The position numbers and the translations under genes were made by a program. A DNA stretch of 47,242 nucleotides, from assembly GCF_011049865.1 (NCBI RefSeq), contig NZ_DRGY01000032.1:1-47242 (forward strand), in the 5' to 3' direction. Origin of the DNA: Marinobacter antarcticus (lineage in GTDB: Bacteria > Pseudomonadota > Gammaproteobacteria > Pseudomonadales > Oleiphilaceae). Below are positions 26,473-34,809 of this stretch, piece after piece. Within the stretch, counting starts at the first letter, position 1. Each line of letters opens with the position of its first letter. The notes beneath the pieces were generated by a model, which saw only the letters and a program-made list of their open reading frames with translations, had not been told where the DNA came from and made no database searches.

Positions 26473-27278
26473 TGGGCGGGGAAAAACGTTCGCAAACTGT
26501 TCTGGTAGGTCTGAATAATGACCTCTTCCAACGGAAGCTCTTTCACCTCGGCAATTTTTTCGGCCACGAAGGGCAGATAGAACGGAGCATTCTCTCGCCC
26601 ACGATAAGGAACCGGCGTAAGGAAGGGTGCATCGGTTTCCAGAAGAATCTGGCTGATGGGAGCCATACGAACAATGTCGCGCACGTTTTCGGCCTTGTTG
26701 AACGTTGTGATGCCATTAAAACCGAGATTCCAGCCCTGGTCCAGCGCGTAACGCGCAAGGCCCGGGCCAGACGTGAAACTGTGGATGACCCCACGGCGTT
26801 TAAGCGATAACTCAAACTCTTTGAGTATCGCGATTGTGTCTTCATCTGCGTCACGGCTATGAATAACCACCGGCCGGTCGTTGTCGCAGGCAATCTGAAG
26901 CTGGCGCCGGAACACCTCCCGCTGGATGGCACGGTCTGCGTTGTCGTAGAAATAATCCAACCCGATTTCGCCAATCGCGACAATTTTGTCGTCCTGGGCG
27001 TGAGCGCGGATTTCTTGTTCCACCGAATCGTTGTAGCTCTCCGCCTCGTGGGGATGGACACCCTGAGTTCCATAGAGCCACGGAGCCTTTTCGCTGAGTT
27101 CGCGCACGTGCGCCAAATTGCCCGGAGCGACGGCAATGGTAATCACCCGTTCGATGTTTACCCGCCTTGTCTGCTCCAGAGTTTCCTCAAGAGGACGATC
27201 TTTGAGGTAATCCAGGTGGCAATGAGTCTCGATGATCGGGTGATCGAATACGGGAATCTCGCGACGTTTTTTACTCAT
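26469..27278 (-). CDS. TatD-family metal-dependent hydrolase
   Basis: Metal-dependent hydrolase of 269 aa with a TIM-barrel amidohydrolase fold. Metal-binding ETHCHLD is near residue 18, GEIGLDYFY near 103, VVIHSRDADED near 137 and LLETDAPFL near 220. Family members act as DNases or nucleases in repair and quality control. The N-terminus has about 10 more residues than typical TatD proteins. Its last four bases overlap the HD-GYP start. It is unrelated to Tat secretion despite the name. Confidence 0.9.
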   Translation of the reverse strand: MSKKRREIPVFDHPIIETHCHLDYLKDRPLEETLEQTRRVNIERVITIAVAPGNLAHVRELSEKAPWLYGTQGVHPHEAESYNDSVEQEIRAHAQDDKIVAIGEIGLDYFYDNADRAIQREVFRRQLQIACDNDRPVVIHSRDADEDTIAILKEFELSLKRRGVIHSFTSGPGLARYALDQGWNLGFNGITTFNKAENVRDIVRMAPISQILLETDAPFLTPVPYRGRENAPFYLPFVAEKIAEVKELPLEEVIIQTYQNSLRTFFPAQ

Positions 27279-27427
27279 GGACGGGTGCTAGGCTCCGTTA
27301 CAGGCAGTCGGCTTGACTGCTATTCTGGGATTTCAGGCACTCAAGCTTATCAGTTGTCCGTATATTGGCCTACATTGACTGATAAGGAGTTTCCTTGATA
27401 CAGGACGTCACTCAGGTTTGATTCGGT

Positions 27428-28711
27428 ATGGAGATGCAAATGCACGTTGTCGTGATTGGTGGTGGTGTTGTGGGGGTTACCACAGCCTATGAATTAAATC
27501 GTCGTGGTCATCAGGTGACGGTGCTTGAGCGCCATAGTGTCGCGGGTAACGAGACCAGCAAGGGCAACGCAGCCCAGCGCTCCTACGGAGTGGTTTATCC
27601 CTGGGCCGACCCGGGCATGGTGTTCAAGGCGCTGCCCTGGCTGTTTAAACAGGATGGCCCGCTGAAGCTGCGATTGCCGCCGTCGCTGAATGCCTTGCAG
27701 TTCATGTTTTCCACTCTGCGCTATGCCTGGTCGCCAGGCCTGTTTGGTTTAAACAAGCGCGCAATGCTTCGCCTGGGTATACACAGTCGTGAACGGTTTC
27801 TGAAGCTGGAGGACGAGCTGAACCTGGCGTTTGATGGCGCTCACAGGGGTTTGCTGCACCTTGCCAGCACGCCTGAGGGCATGGAAGGGTACAGGAATAC
27901 ACATCGGATACTGAGCGAAATGGGTATCGCCTCCCGGCTGCTGACCCCGGAACAAGTCTACGAGGCCGAGCCCGGCATGGCCGCCAATGGGCCGCTTTAT
28001 GGTGCGTTGAGTTACGACACTGACGGCACCGGCGACTGTCACCTGTTCTCCCGGGAGCTGGCGAAAGCGTGCGAAACCAACGGTGTTCGTTTCCGGTACG
28101 GTGTTCAGGCAGAACGACTCATCGCCAACAGCCAGACGGTTGAATCGGTTATTCTGCGCAACGAAAATGGCCAGCAGGAAACCTTGGCGGCCGACGCCTT
28201 TGTGGTCAGCGCCGGCTGTTGGTCGCCGGAACTGGTTCGGCCCCTGGGCCTTAAGTTGCCTATTTATCCGGTCAAGGGCTACAGCATTACGGTGCCCCTG
28301 AAACATCCGGAGAAAGCCCCGGTTTCAACGATTCACGACGATAACTACAAAGTCGTATCAACGCGCCTGGGAAACCGCTTGCGGGCCACCGGTTTTGTGG
28401 AACTGGCGGATTTCAATCGTGACATTCCCGAAGCGCGCATCGCCACCATCCGCAAATCCGTTGAATCCCGTTATCCGGGCTGCGCTGATCTTGATGCGGC
28501 AGAAACCTGGACCGGCTTTCGCCCCATGACGCCGGACGGGCCTGCGATTATCGGGCGTGGCACTCGTCGCAATCTCTATCTCAATACTGGCCACGGCACG
28601 TTTGGCTGGACATTCTCAGCGGGCAGTGCGGATGTCATCGCACAGATTATTGATGTTGAGGAGCCGGCTGTTGGTCTGGATGCATTCCGCCCGGGGCGTT
28701 ATCAGGATTGA
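27428..28711 (+). CDS. D-amino-acid dehydrogenase (DadA-like FAD oxidoreductase)
   Basis: FAD-dependent oxidoreductase of 427 aa. The dinucleotide-binding motif GGGVVGVTTAYEL is at the N-terminus followed by the acidic end of strand 2 (LERH). Family features include the C-terminal WTGFRPMTPDGPAIIGR and NTGHGTFGWTFSAG, which bind FAD and substrate. It resembles DadA, which oxidises D-amino acids to 2-oxo acids with electrons to the quinone pool. No alanine racemase (dadX) is adjacent, so the physiological substrate is uncertain. A second possible start is the ATG at 27440. Its end overlaps the TTG of the next gene. Confidence 0.88.
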   Translation: MEMQMHVVVIGGGVVGVTTAYELNRRGHQVTVLERHSVAGNETSKGNAAQRSYGVVYPWADPGMVFKALPWLFKQDGPLKLRLPPSLNALQFMFSTLRYAWSPGLFGLNKRAMLRLGIHSRERFLKLEDELNLAFDGAHRGLLHLASTPEGMEGYRNTHRILSEMGIASRLLTPEQVYEAEPGMAANGPLYGALSYDTDGTGDCHLFSRELAKACETNGVRFRYGVQAERLIANSQTVESVILRNENGQQETLAADAFVVSAGCWSPELVRPLGLKLPIYPVKGYSITVPLKHPEKAPVSTIHDDNYKVVSTRLGNRLRATGFVELADFNRDIPEARIATIRKSVESRYPGCADLDAAETWTGFRPMTPDGPAIIGRGTRRNLYLNTGHGTFGWTFSAGSADVIAQIIDVEEPAVGLDAFRPGRYQD

Positions 28712-29988
28712 GTGTTCACGAACCCGCTGAATCGTATTATCTGCGATGGCAAACACTCAATGACTGGCTGGTGGAGCATCAGCCTATCTGGCAACCAGCG
28801 CCGTTTACCGAGCCACGGCCAGCCTGGATTCAACGGTATCCCGGGCTGGCACACATGGCGAAAGAATTCACCGATGCCGAGTGCGATGAATTGGCTGACG
28901 CCCCTGGGGCGTGCGCTGAAAAAGTGTCCCGGCACTTGCCGAGTCTGGCCCTCTATTGCCAGATGGTTAATCTGCCTGAGCTATCACCCGCGCCGTCTGA
29001 TGTCATGAGCGCGATGCTACCGGAAAGCCGGGCAACGGATATGCCGGGGCGAAAACGGGAACAGTCCGGCGCCTTTGCGGCGGCGCTGAAGCCGCTGCGA
29101 CAGCCTATTCTGGACTGGTGTTGTGGTAAGGGCTATTTATCCAGAACGCTCGCCGCACAAAGCGGAAAACCCGTTGAAGGTTACGAGTGGGATCAGGGCT
29201 TGGTAACCGGCGGTAACCGGCTCGCCACTCGCTTCGACGACTCGGTTCATATCCGCTGTCAGAACGTGATGGCGCAGAACCTGGCCATGCCCGTCGATAC
29301 CCATGGCGTGGCTTTGCATGCCTGTGGTGATCTCCATCGGCAGTTATTGCGGCGAGGGGTTGCCGCAGCGTTGCCCCGCCTGAGCCTGTCTCCCTGTTGT
29401 TATCACCAGACCGTTGATAAGGTCGATGGTCAGACCATTGAGAGGCGCTATCACACGCTCTCAGAGCGGACACTGGCTTACAACAACAGGCTGATGCCCG
29501 ATCGCGATGACCTGCGTCTTGCGGTACGGGAAACCGTAACGGCGCCCGCAAGAGTCAGAAAACAGACCCGCATTCTCAATCAGTGGCGTCTGGGTTTCGA
29601 TGGTTTGCAGCGCTCGTTGCGCAATGTGGATCAGTACCTGCCGGTGCCCTCCCGGTCACCACAGCGAATCCAGAACGGTTTCCCTGCTTTTTGTCGCTGG
29701 GCGGCTGAGAAAAAACAGCTTTGTTTACCTGAACGTACCGATTTCGATGACTGGCTTGCCTTCGGGGAAAAGCGATATGAGGAGGTTCGCCGCTATGAGC
29801 TTATCCGACATCTGTTTCGCCGGCCCCTGGAGCTCTGGCTGGTTCTGGATTACGCGGTGTTTCTGGAAGAGCAGGGATATCGCGTGCGGCTTGGGCATTT
29901 TTGCGCCCGATCGCTGACGCCCAGAAATCTGTTGCTGGATGCGGTCAGGGTTTGCGGTATTCCACCCGTTCGACACAGCCATCTTTAA
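28708..29988 (+). CDS. SAM-dependent methyltransferase-like protein
   Basis: Protein of about 426 aa. The Rossmann motif I is visible as ILDWCCGKGYLS (near residue 132) and a second motif as VALHACGDLHRQLL, followed by LSPCCYHQT. This resembles the class I methyltransferase family (related to rRNA/tRNA methyltransferase-like proteins), but the substrate is not known. The start is probably TTG at 28708, overlapping the dadA stop (TTGA); the other in-frame start candidates lie further in. Its final 44 bases overlap the convergent DUF4124 gene. Confidence 0.75.
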   Translation: MSVHEPAESYYLRWQTLNDWLVEHQPIWQPAPFTEPRPAWIQRYPGLAHMAKEFTDAECDELADAPGACAEKVSRHLPSLALYCQMVNLPELSPAPSDVMSAMLPESRATDMPGRKREQSGAFAAALKPLRQPILDWCCGKGYLSRTLAAQSGKPVEGYEWDQGLVTGGNRLATRFDDSVHIRCQNVMAQNLAMPVDTHGVALHACGDLHRQLLRRGVAAALPRLSLSPCCYHQTVDKVDGQTIERRYHTLSERTLAYNNRLMPDRDDLRLAVRETVTAPARVRKQTRILNQWRLGFDGLQRSLRNVDQYLPVPSRSPQRIQNGFPAFCRWAAEKKQLCLPERTDFDDWLAFGEKRYEEVRRYELIRHLFRRPLELWLVLDYAVFLEEQGYRVRLGHFCARSLTPRNLLLDAVRVCGIPPVRHSHL

Positions 29989-30436
29989 AGTAAACGTAGG
30001 TCAGCTCGTAAAGTGCGCCGTAGTATCGTGTTTGATAAATCCAGACTTGTTGAGGCCCGCCGTAACTTTCCGATGGGTTACCGAATGCGCTGAGCACTTG
30101 TTTCAGGGTCATGCCTTTGACCACCTGTTCCCGAATCAGATAGCGCCGCAGATCCGTGGAGTTGATGAAGCGGCAGGTTTCTGGCTCTGATGCATCTTCG
30201 GATGCCTTGTCGGCTGTTTCTTGGGGCCCTGATTCCACGGCCGCCGGGGCCGGCAAATTCTGGTTGAAGCGACCACCAATGTGATTATCCAGCAGTTGAA
30301 TGGATTCCGCGTTCTCGCCACAGATGGTGTCGGCAAACACCGTGTTGCCTTCGGCATCGCTGCAACGGAAGACCTGAGCCTGAGTGGGCGCGGTGAGCGC
30401 AAGTAGAAAAAGCAGGCCTGGCAAGAGTCTGAGCAT
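29945..30436 (-). CDS. Secreted DUF4124-domain protein
   Basis: Exported protein of 163 aa with a clear signal peptide (LLPGLLFLLALTAPTQAQ). A DUF4124 domain follows (VFRCSDAEGNTVFADTICG), then a low-complexity linker and a C-terminal region with TYVYFKDGCVERVEY. The domain is common in periplasmic proteins of gammaproteobacteria; its role is unknown. It overlaps the convergent methyltransferase gene by 44 bases, and is separated from the upstream OmpA-like gene by a strong terminator, so it needs its own promoter. Confidence 0.85.
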   Translation of the reverse strand: MLRLLPGLLFLLALTAPTQAQVFRCSDAEGNTVFADTICGENAESIQLLDNHIGGRFNQNLPAPAAVESGPQETADKASEDASEPETCRFINSTDLRRYLIREQVVKGMTLKQVLSAFGNPSESYGGPQQVWIYQTRYYGALYELTYVYFKDGCVERVEYRKP

Positions 30437-30458
30437 GGATTACTTCCGGTAAACCGTC

Positions 30459-30487
30459 AAAAAGAAGGGCGCCCTGGGGCGCCCTTC
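30459..30487 (-). terminator. Terminator after the OmpA/TSP3 gene
   Basis: Read on the minus strand, a 10-bp perfect stem GAAGGGCGCC/GGCGCCCTTC (30464-30473 with 30478-30487) with a four-base loop is followed by a run of five Ts. It lies 36 bases after the OmpA-like stop and separates that gene from DUF4124. Confidence 0.93.
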
Positions 30488-30522
30488 CTGACTTCTCTCA
30501 CTTCAGTATTCGCTCAGATGTT

Positions 30523-31722
30523 CTAGCGACGAATCTGAATGCGCGCTTCAACCCGACGGTTTTCGGCACGGCCTGCAGCGGTGGCGTTGGATGCTACCGG
30601 CTCTGATTCGCCGTAGCCTTTGGCGCTTACGTCCGCAGGATCCACGCCCAGCGAGTCTGTAAGGCGGTCTGCTACAGCTTCAGCACGACGTTGTGACAGG
30701 CGCTGGTTATAGCTTGCTTTGCCTGTGTTGTCGGCATGGCCGGCAATTTCTACAACGGTGCCCGGGTTTTCCTTGAGGGAATTTGCTACCCGACGAATTT
30801 CGTCATCATACTCGTTACCGATCTTGGCGCTCTCAAGTGGGAACTGCACCTCAACGGTAAATGTTTCGACCGTTTCAGTGACACCTTCACAACCTGAGTC
30901 ATCGACTTTTGCGCCAGCGGTTGTGCCCGGACAAAGATCCTGACTGTTGACCACGCCGTCGTTATCGCTGTCGAGTTCACAGCCACGGCTGTTCACTTCG
31001 GCACCGCGAGGGGTGTCGGGGCAGGCATCACGAACATCGGCTACGCCGTCGTTGTCTGCATCCGGCTCACAGCCAGTGCTGTCCACAGTTGCGCCAGCGG
31101 GAGTGCCTGGGCACTGATCACGGGAATCGGGCACGCCGTCCTCATCTGCATCCTTTGGCGCGGCGTCTCCGACAGTGCGGCTGAAGGCAACGCTGATGCC
31201 GAGAGAAACCTGGGTATCAAAGGTGCTTTCGTCGATGCCGTGGAATTCGCGCAGGTCGCCACGCAGGGATATCAAATCGCTTACGTTGTAGCGTAAACCG
31301 GTACCCACGTTAACGCGGGTCTCATCGTGGTTGGTGCCAGCAGTGCGAATGGCACTTGAATCATCCTCACCAAAGTTGGCATGACCCGCACCCGCAGAAA
31401 CATATGGGTTCCAGGCTTTGTCCTGACCAGCGAAGTAATAGGTGCCATCCAAGCGGATTTCGTCAAAGTCGGACGAACCGGGGGCGTACTTCCGATCTGC
31501 ATCGGCGCGGGAGTAGATGGCTTCAATCGCCCAGTTCGGCCTGAACCGGTATTCTATACCGACCCCAAACGTACCGGTCTCGCTCAAGTCGCGGGCATCG
31601 TCAAAAAGCTGATAGCCGGCGAAGGGGTTGATGTAGATCGTTTCCTTGCGCTCATCAGCCATCGCTGATGCAGCAAAGGTAGTAGCGATGGCAGCCATCG
31701 CAATCGGACGCATGATGTTCAT
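30523..31722 (-). CDS. OmpA-family outer membrane protein with thrombospondin type 3 repeats
   Basis: Outer membrane protein of 399 aa. A signal peptide (AAIATTFAASAMA) is followed by an eight-stranded beta-barrel of about 170 residues. Three calcium-binding-type TSP3 repeats come next (DADEDGVPDSRDQCPGTP, DADNDGVADVRDACPDTP, DSDNDGVVNSQDLCPGTT), then an OmpA_C domain (NTGKASYNQRLSQRRAE) that binds peptidoglycan. This is the OprF-like porin architecture. A strong AGGAGGT ribosome site lies just before the ATG. Confidence 0.93.
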   Translation of the reverse strand: MNIMRPIAMAAIATTFAASAMADERKETIYINPFAGYQLFDDARDLSETGTFGVGIEYRFRPNWAIEAIYSRADADRKYAPGSSDFDEIRLDGTYYFAGQDKAWNPYVSAGAGHANFGEDDSSAIRTAGTNHDETRVNVGTGLRYNVSDLISLRGDLREFHGIDESTFDTQVSLGISVAFSRTVGDAAPKDADEDGVPDSRDQCPGTPAGATVDSTGCEPDADNDGVADVRDACPDTPRGAEVNSRGCELDSDNDGVVNSQDLCPGTTAGAKVDDSGCEGVTETVETFTVEVQFPLESAKIGNEYDDEIRRVANSLKENPGTVVEIAGHADNTGKASYNQRLSQRRAEAVADRLTDSLGVDPADVSAKGYGESEPVASNATAAGRAENRRVEARIQIRR

Positions 31723-31739
31723 GCAGAACCTCCTGTTCG

Positions 31740-31770
31740 ATTATCATTGTTTAAGTGCTGTTTTTGTCAA
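31740..31770 (-). promoter_or_regulatory. Candidate promoter of the OmpA/TSP3 gene
   Basis: On the minus strand, TTGACA (31765-31770) lies 19 bases before GATAAT (31740-31745). The -35 match is perfect. The start site this would predict falls very near the ribosome binding site, so the -10 could lie elsewhere in this AT-rich region. Confidence 0.35.
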
Positions 31771-31900
31771 GCTAAAACAATCAGCGAGCACACTTACGCG
31801 CAATCTAAGCTAAAGGATTACAAAAAACAAAGAAATGATGGTTAATGTTACATTAGGAAATATACGTGGTCACAGGACAGTTGCCCAGGGTATCAACGCT

Positions 31901-34192
31901 TTACTGGCGTGGAATGCTGAAATAAAGATGGGCGCTCTTTTTACTGAAATTGAGCTTTTCCCCGCTGCCAAAATGTACCTCGAATGAACTTTCGTCTTCT
32001 GCAATTACCGTTCCCGTCCCGAAAATGGCGTGATTGAGACGCTGCTGGTGCCACACGAGTGCCGCCGCTGTGTCTGAGGCCTTGATCTCGCCTTTCAGAG
32101 TCGTGTTCTCGTGGGCCGCGTAACGTGAACTGATCGGTGTCAGCGGCGCGTTCAATTTCAGCACCCGGTCGGTCTCCGGCGCCCGTTCATCGAGCCAGCG
32201 GCCAAACTCGTTGGCCAGGTCAAAACAGCATTCTTCAACAAAGCGGCTGGGGCCCTGATCGCCATCCAGGTGAGGTTGTTGACTTGCGGGCCGTGTGATC
32301 AGGTGCAACGTTTTCCGGGTGCGGGTCATGGCGACGTACAACAGCCTGCGTTCGCTTTCCAGAGACGCCCGGGCGTCATCTTGGGGCCTCGGGCTGTGGG
32401 GCAGATATTTTTCCTGCAGCCCCGGAATAATAACCCGGGACCACTCCAGCCCTTTGGTTCGATGAATGGTTGAGAGCAGAACCCCTTTGCCGGTTTGCTT
32501 CTCGCCGGCTTGCTTTTGCAGGGCTTTGAGGTGCGCGAGGGCGCCGCTGGCATCGACGTCCAACCCTTTCAGGTACTCGCGGAAGCCGTGAATCGTATCA
32601 ATGCGTTCTTCTGCGCTGTCGTGGGTCAGCGCCAGGCTGCGAACACCTTCATAGAGATCTGTGTGCTCCGCGTACACCGTTATCAACCCTGCAACAGGGC
32701 CTGAATAGCCGCGCAACTGTTGCAGGACCTCACCCAGCTTGCGCAGTTTGCGCGCGGCCATGGGTGCTAACGCGCTGAAGTCCAATGCCTGCAAGCGTTC
32801 GTGCCAGCCGCTGGAAAACCCTGCAAGAAAGCGCGCCAGTTGTTCAAGTTCGGCCTCTTTAAGGCCTACGTGTGGGAAACGCAAAAGCTGCCGGGCCAGT
32901 TCCAGTCGATCCTCCTCAGGCAGTTTTTCCAGCGTTCCGCAAACCACGTTCAACAGGGCCGTGATGGCCTGGACCTCTCGGCTGAAAAGCGCCCCTTTGC
33001 CAGCGTCAATGCGATAGGGAATCTGCCGCGCCAGCAGCTTGAGCTCAATGGGAACACTCTGGCTCCAGACCCGAAACAGGATAGCCGTTTCCGCCAAAGA
33101 GCCTGAAGAGGCATCGTCTGCGATCTGGCCAAGGATGTGCAACACGGTGTCCGCGTCGTTCTCAGCCCGGTGCAAGGTGATCTGCGTGGCGGGGGTTGAA
33201 GAATGCGAATGGCAAAGCACATCTTTGCGCCCGGTGTTGTGGCTGATCAGATGGTTGGCTAGCAACGCGACGCGATGGCCGTAGCGAAAGGTGTAGCTCA
33301 ATGTCTGTTCCAACGGGCTTTCAAACTCGTCGCTGAAGCGCTTGAGAATAAACTCAGGTTTGGCGCCCCGGAACTCGTAAATGGTCTGATCCGGATCTCC
33401 CACGACCGTTACCCTGGCCCGATCGCCGGCAACGTAGCGCAGCAGCAAATGCTGAATCTCGTTGGTGTCCTGATACTCATCCACCAGAATCAGATCCATC
33501 TTGTTGCCCACCAGCCGTTGCAGGGGTTGGTTCTGATGAATCGCCATCACCGGCTCGTACAGCATATCTGCAAAACTGATCCGGCTTTGCCCTTTGCGCC
33601 ACTGCTCAAAGCTGTGAAACAGGTCAATCAGGTAGCGGTGCTTATCGGAGTAACCCAGTTCCTCAAACACGATTTCGGCCGGCGACAGGGTGGTCTTTAC
33701 CAGATCAATAAAGCCCGTAGCCGTCTCCACAAAATCTTTCTTGTTGCGCCGGATCTCATCCGCCAGATCCTCCGGCGCCAGCCGCCGTGTTAACAGCCAG
33801 GCCTGAAAGCTGATCTCCTGTTCGGTCAGAATCTTGTCGGAGAAGCCGGGCAGGTAGCCCTCCCGCACAAACCGCTTGTACAGTCGTAGCCCCATGGCGT
33901 GATAGGTGCGTATCTCTGGCAATGCCAGGCCGCTCTGGCCGCACACTTCCTGCAACTTGCGCTCGAAATCCACCCGGGCACTGCGGTTGAACATCAGCAC
34001 CAGCACACGGCCGGGATCGTGGCCCTGTTGCAGCAGATAACGGATGCGCCAGGCCAGCGTGGAGGTTTTGCCGCTGCCCGCCACGGCGGTGATCACCGAG
34101 TGCTCATAGCCGGCGGTTATAATGGCCCGCTGCTCATCGGTGAGAAAGTCGGGAAGATCCAGAGTGGGGGATTCGGGAGTATGAGTTGGCAT
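31901..34192 (-). CDS. UvrD/Rep-family ATP-dependent DNA helicase
   Basis: Superfamily 1A helicase of about 763 aa. Motif I is TAVAGSGKTSTLAWR, motif II LILVDEYQDTNEI, motif III VVGDPDQTIYEFRGA, motif V TIHRTKGLEWSRVII and motif VI LLYVAMTRTRK. It is shorter and clearly distinct from UvrD at 42922, so the window has two SF1 helicases. A C-terminal region (FGTGTVIAEDESSFEV) resembles the UvrD C-terminal tail. I chose the ATG at 34192; an in-frame TTG at 34252 and internal ATG are alternatives. Palindrome copy 3 lies about 105 bases upstream. Confidence 0.88.
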   Translation of the reverse strand: MPTHTPESPTLDLPDFLTDEQRAIITAGYEHSVITAVAGSGKTSTLAWRIRYLLQQGHDPGRVLVLMFNRSARVDFERKLQEVCGQSGLALPEIRTYHAMGLRLYKRFVREGYLPGFSDKILTEQEISFQAWLLTRRLAPEDLADEIRRNKKDFVETATGFIDLVKTTLSPAEIVFEELGYSDKHRYLIDLFHSFEQWRKGQSRISFADMLYEPVMAIHQNQPLQRLVGNKMDLILVDEYQDTNEIQHLLLRYVAGDRARVTVVGDPDQTIYEFRGAKPEFILKRFSDEFESPLEQTLSYTFRYGHRVALLANHLISHNTGRKDVLCHSHSSTPATQITLHRAENDADTVLHILGQIADDASSGSLAETAILFRVWSQSVPIELKLLARQIPYRIDAGKGALFSREVQAITALLNVVCGTLEKLPEEDRLELARQLLRFPHVGLKEAELEQLARFLAGFSSGWHERLQALDFSALAPMAARKLRKLGEVLQQLRGYSGPVAGLITVYAEHTDLYEGVRSLALTHDSAEERIDTIHGFREYLKGLDVDASGALAHLKALQKQAGEKQTGKGVLLSTIHRTKGLEWSRVIIPGLQEKYLPHSPRPQDDARASLESERRLLYVAMTRTRKTLHLITRPASQQPHLDGDQGPSRFVEECCFDLANEFGRWLDERAPETDRVLKLNAPLTPISSRYAAHENTTLKGEIKASDTAAALVWHQQRLNHAIFGTGTVIAEDESSFEVHFGSGEKLNFSKKSAHLYFSIPRQ

Positions 34193-34297
34193 AGATGCTA
34201 TTGTACGGGCCAACTGGTAGCGCGGGTACCTGTCCCGCATAATTGCGGTCAATCTGTTTAGTTTACCTTATCAACCCATCATGGTCGTTGAGGGGAG

Positions 34298-34404
34298 GAA
34301 TCAGAGCAGGGCCCTATCCAAAATACGCTGTGAATACTTCCCTGTACGCTCGGCTCCGCCATCCATGGCTCCGCACGATTTTGGATAGGGCCCTGCTCTG
34401 ATTC
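34298..34404. repeat. Dispersed palindrome, copy 3 (perfect 27-bp arms)
   Basis: The left arm 34298-34324 and right arm 34378-34404 are perfect inverted complements (27/27). They flank the 53-base core 34325-34377. On the minus strand its hexaloops are AGGGAA (within ACAGGGAAGT) and ATGGAT. It lies between the divergent helicase gene and the DUF2237-tmcA pair, upstream of both, so it cannot be a terminator of either. Confidence 0.93.
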
Positions 34405-34431
34405 TTACTTAGACAATTTCAGGAGATGAAT

Positions 34432-34809
34432 ATGCAAACAGAAAAATCAGTCAACGTATTGGGCGAGAAACTGGAAACCTGCGGCACGGATCCGGAAACC
34501 GGATTTTATCGCGATGGCTGCTGCAACACCGGGCCGGATGACCATGGTTCGCACACGGTGTGCGCCGTGGTAACGGACGAATTTCTGGCATTCTCCAAGG
34601 CGCGTGGTAACGACCTGAGCACGCCTGTGTCTGCGTTCGGATTTCAGGGTTTAAAAGCAGGAGACAACTGGTGCCTTTGTGCCGCGCGCTGGCATGAAGC
34701 CTTTGAAGCGGGCAGCGCGCCCAGGGTTCGATTGCGGGCTACGCATCAGTTGGCACTTGAACACTGCGCTCTCGAAAACCTGAAAACCCACGGTGTCGAT
34801 CTCAGTTAA
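34432..34809 (+). CDS. DUF2237 family protein
   Basis: Small soluble protein of about 125 aa. Family features are GFYRDGCCNTGPDD with adjacent cysteines, HTVCAVVTDEFLAFS and GDNWCLCAARWHEAF near the centre. I chose the ATG at 34432 because AGGAG is six bases upstream; the ATG at 34426 directly abuts it. The stop overlaps the tmcA start (TAATG), so it is translated with tmcA. The function is unknown. Confidence 0.85.
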   Translation: MQTEKSVNVLGEKLETCGTDPETGFYRDGCCNTGPDDHGSHTVCAVVTDEFLAFSKARGNDLSTPVSAFGFQGLKAGDNWCLCAARWHEAFEAGSAPRVRLRATHQLALEHCALENLKTHGVDLS

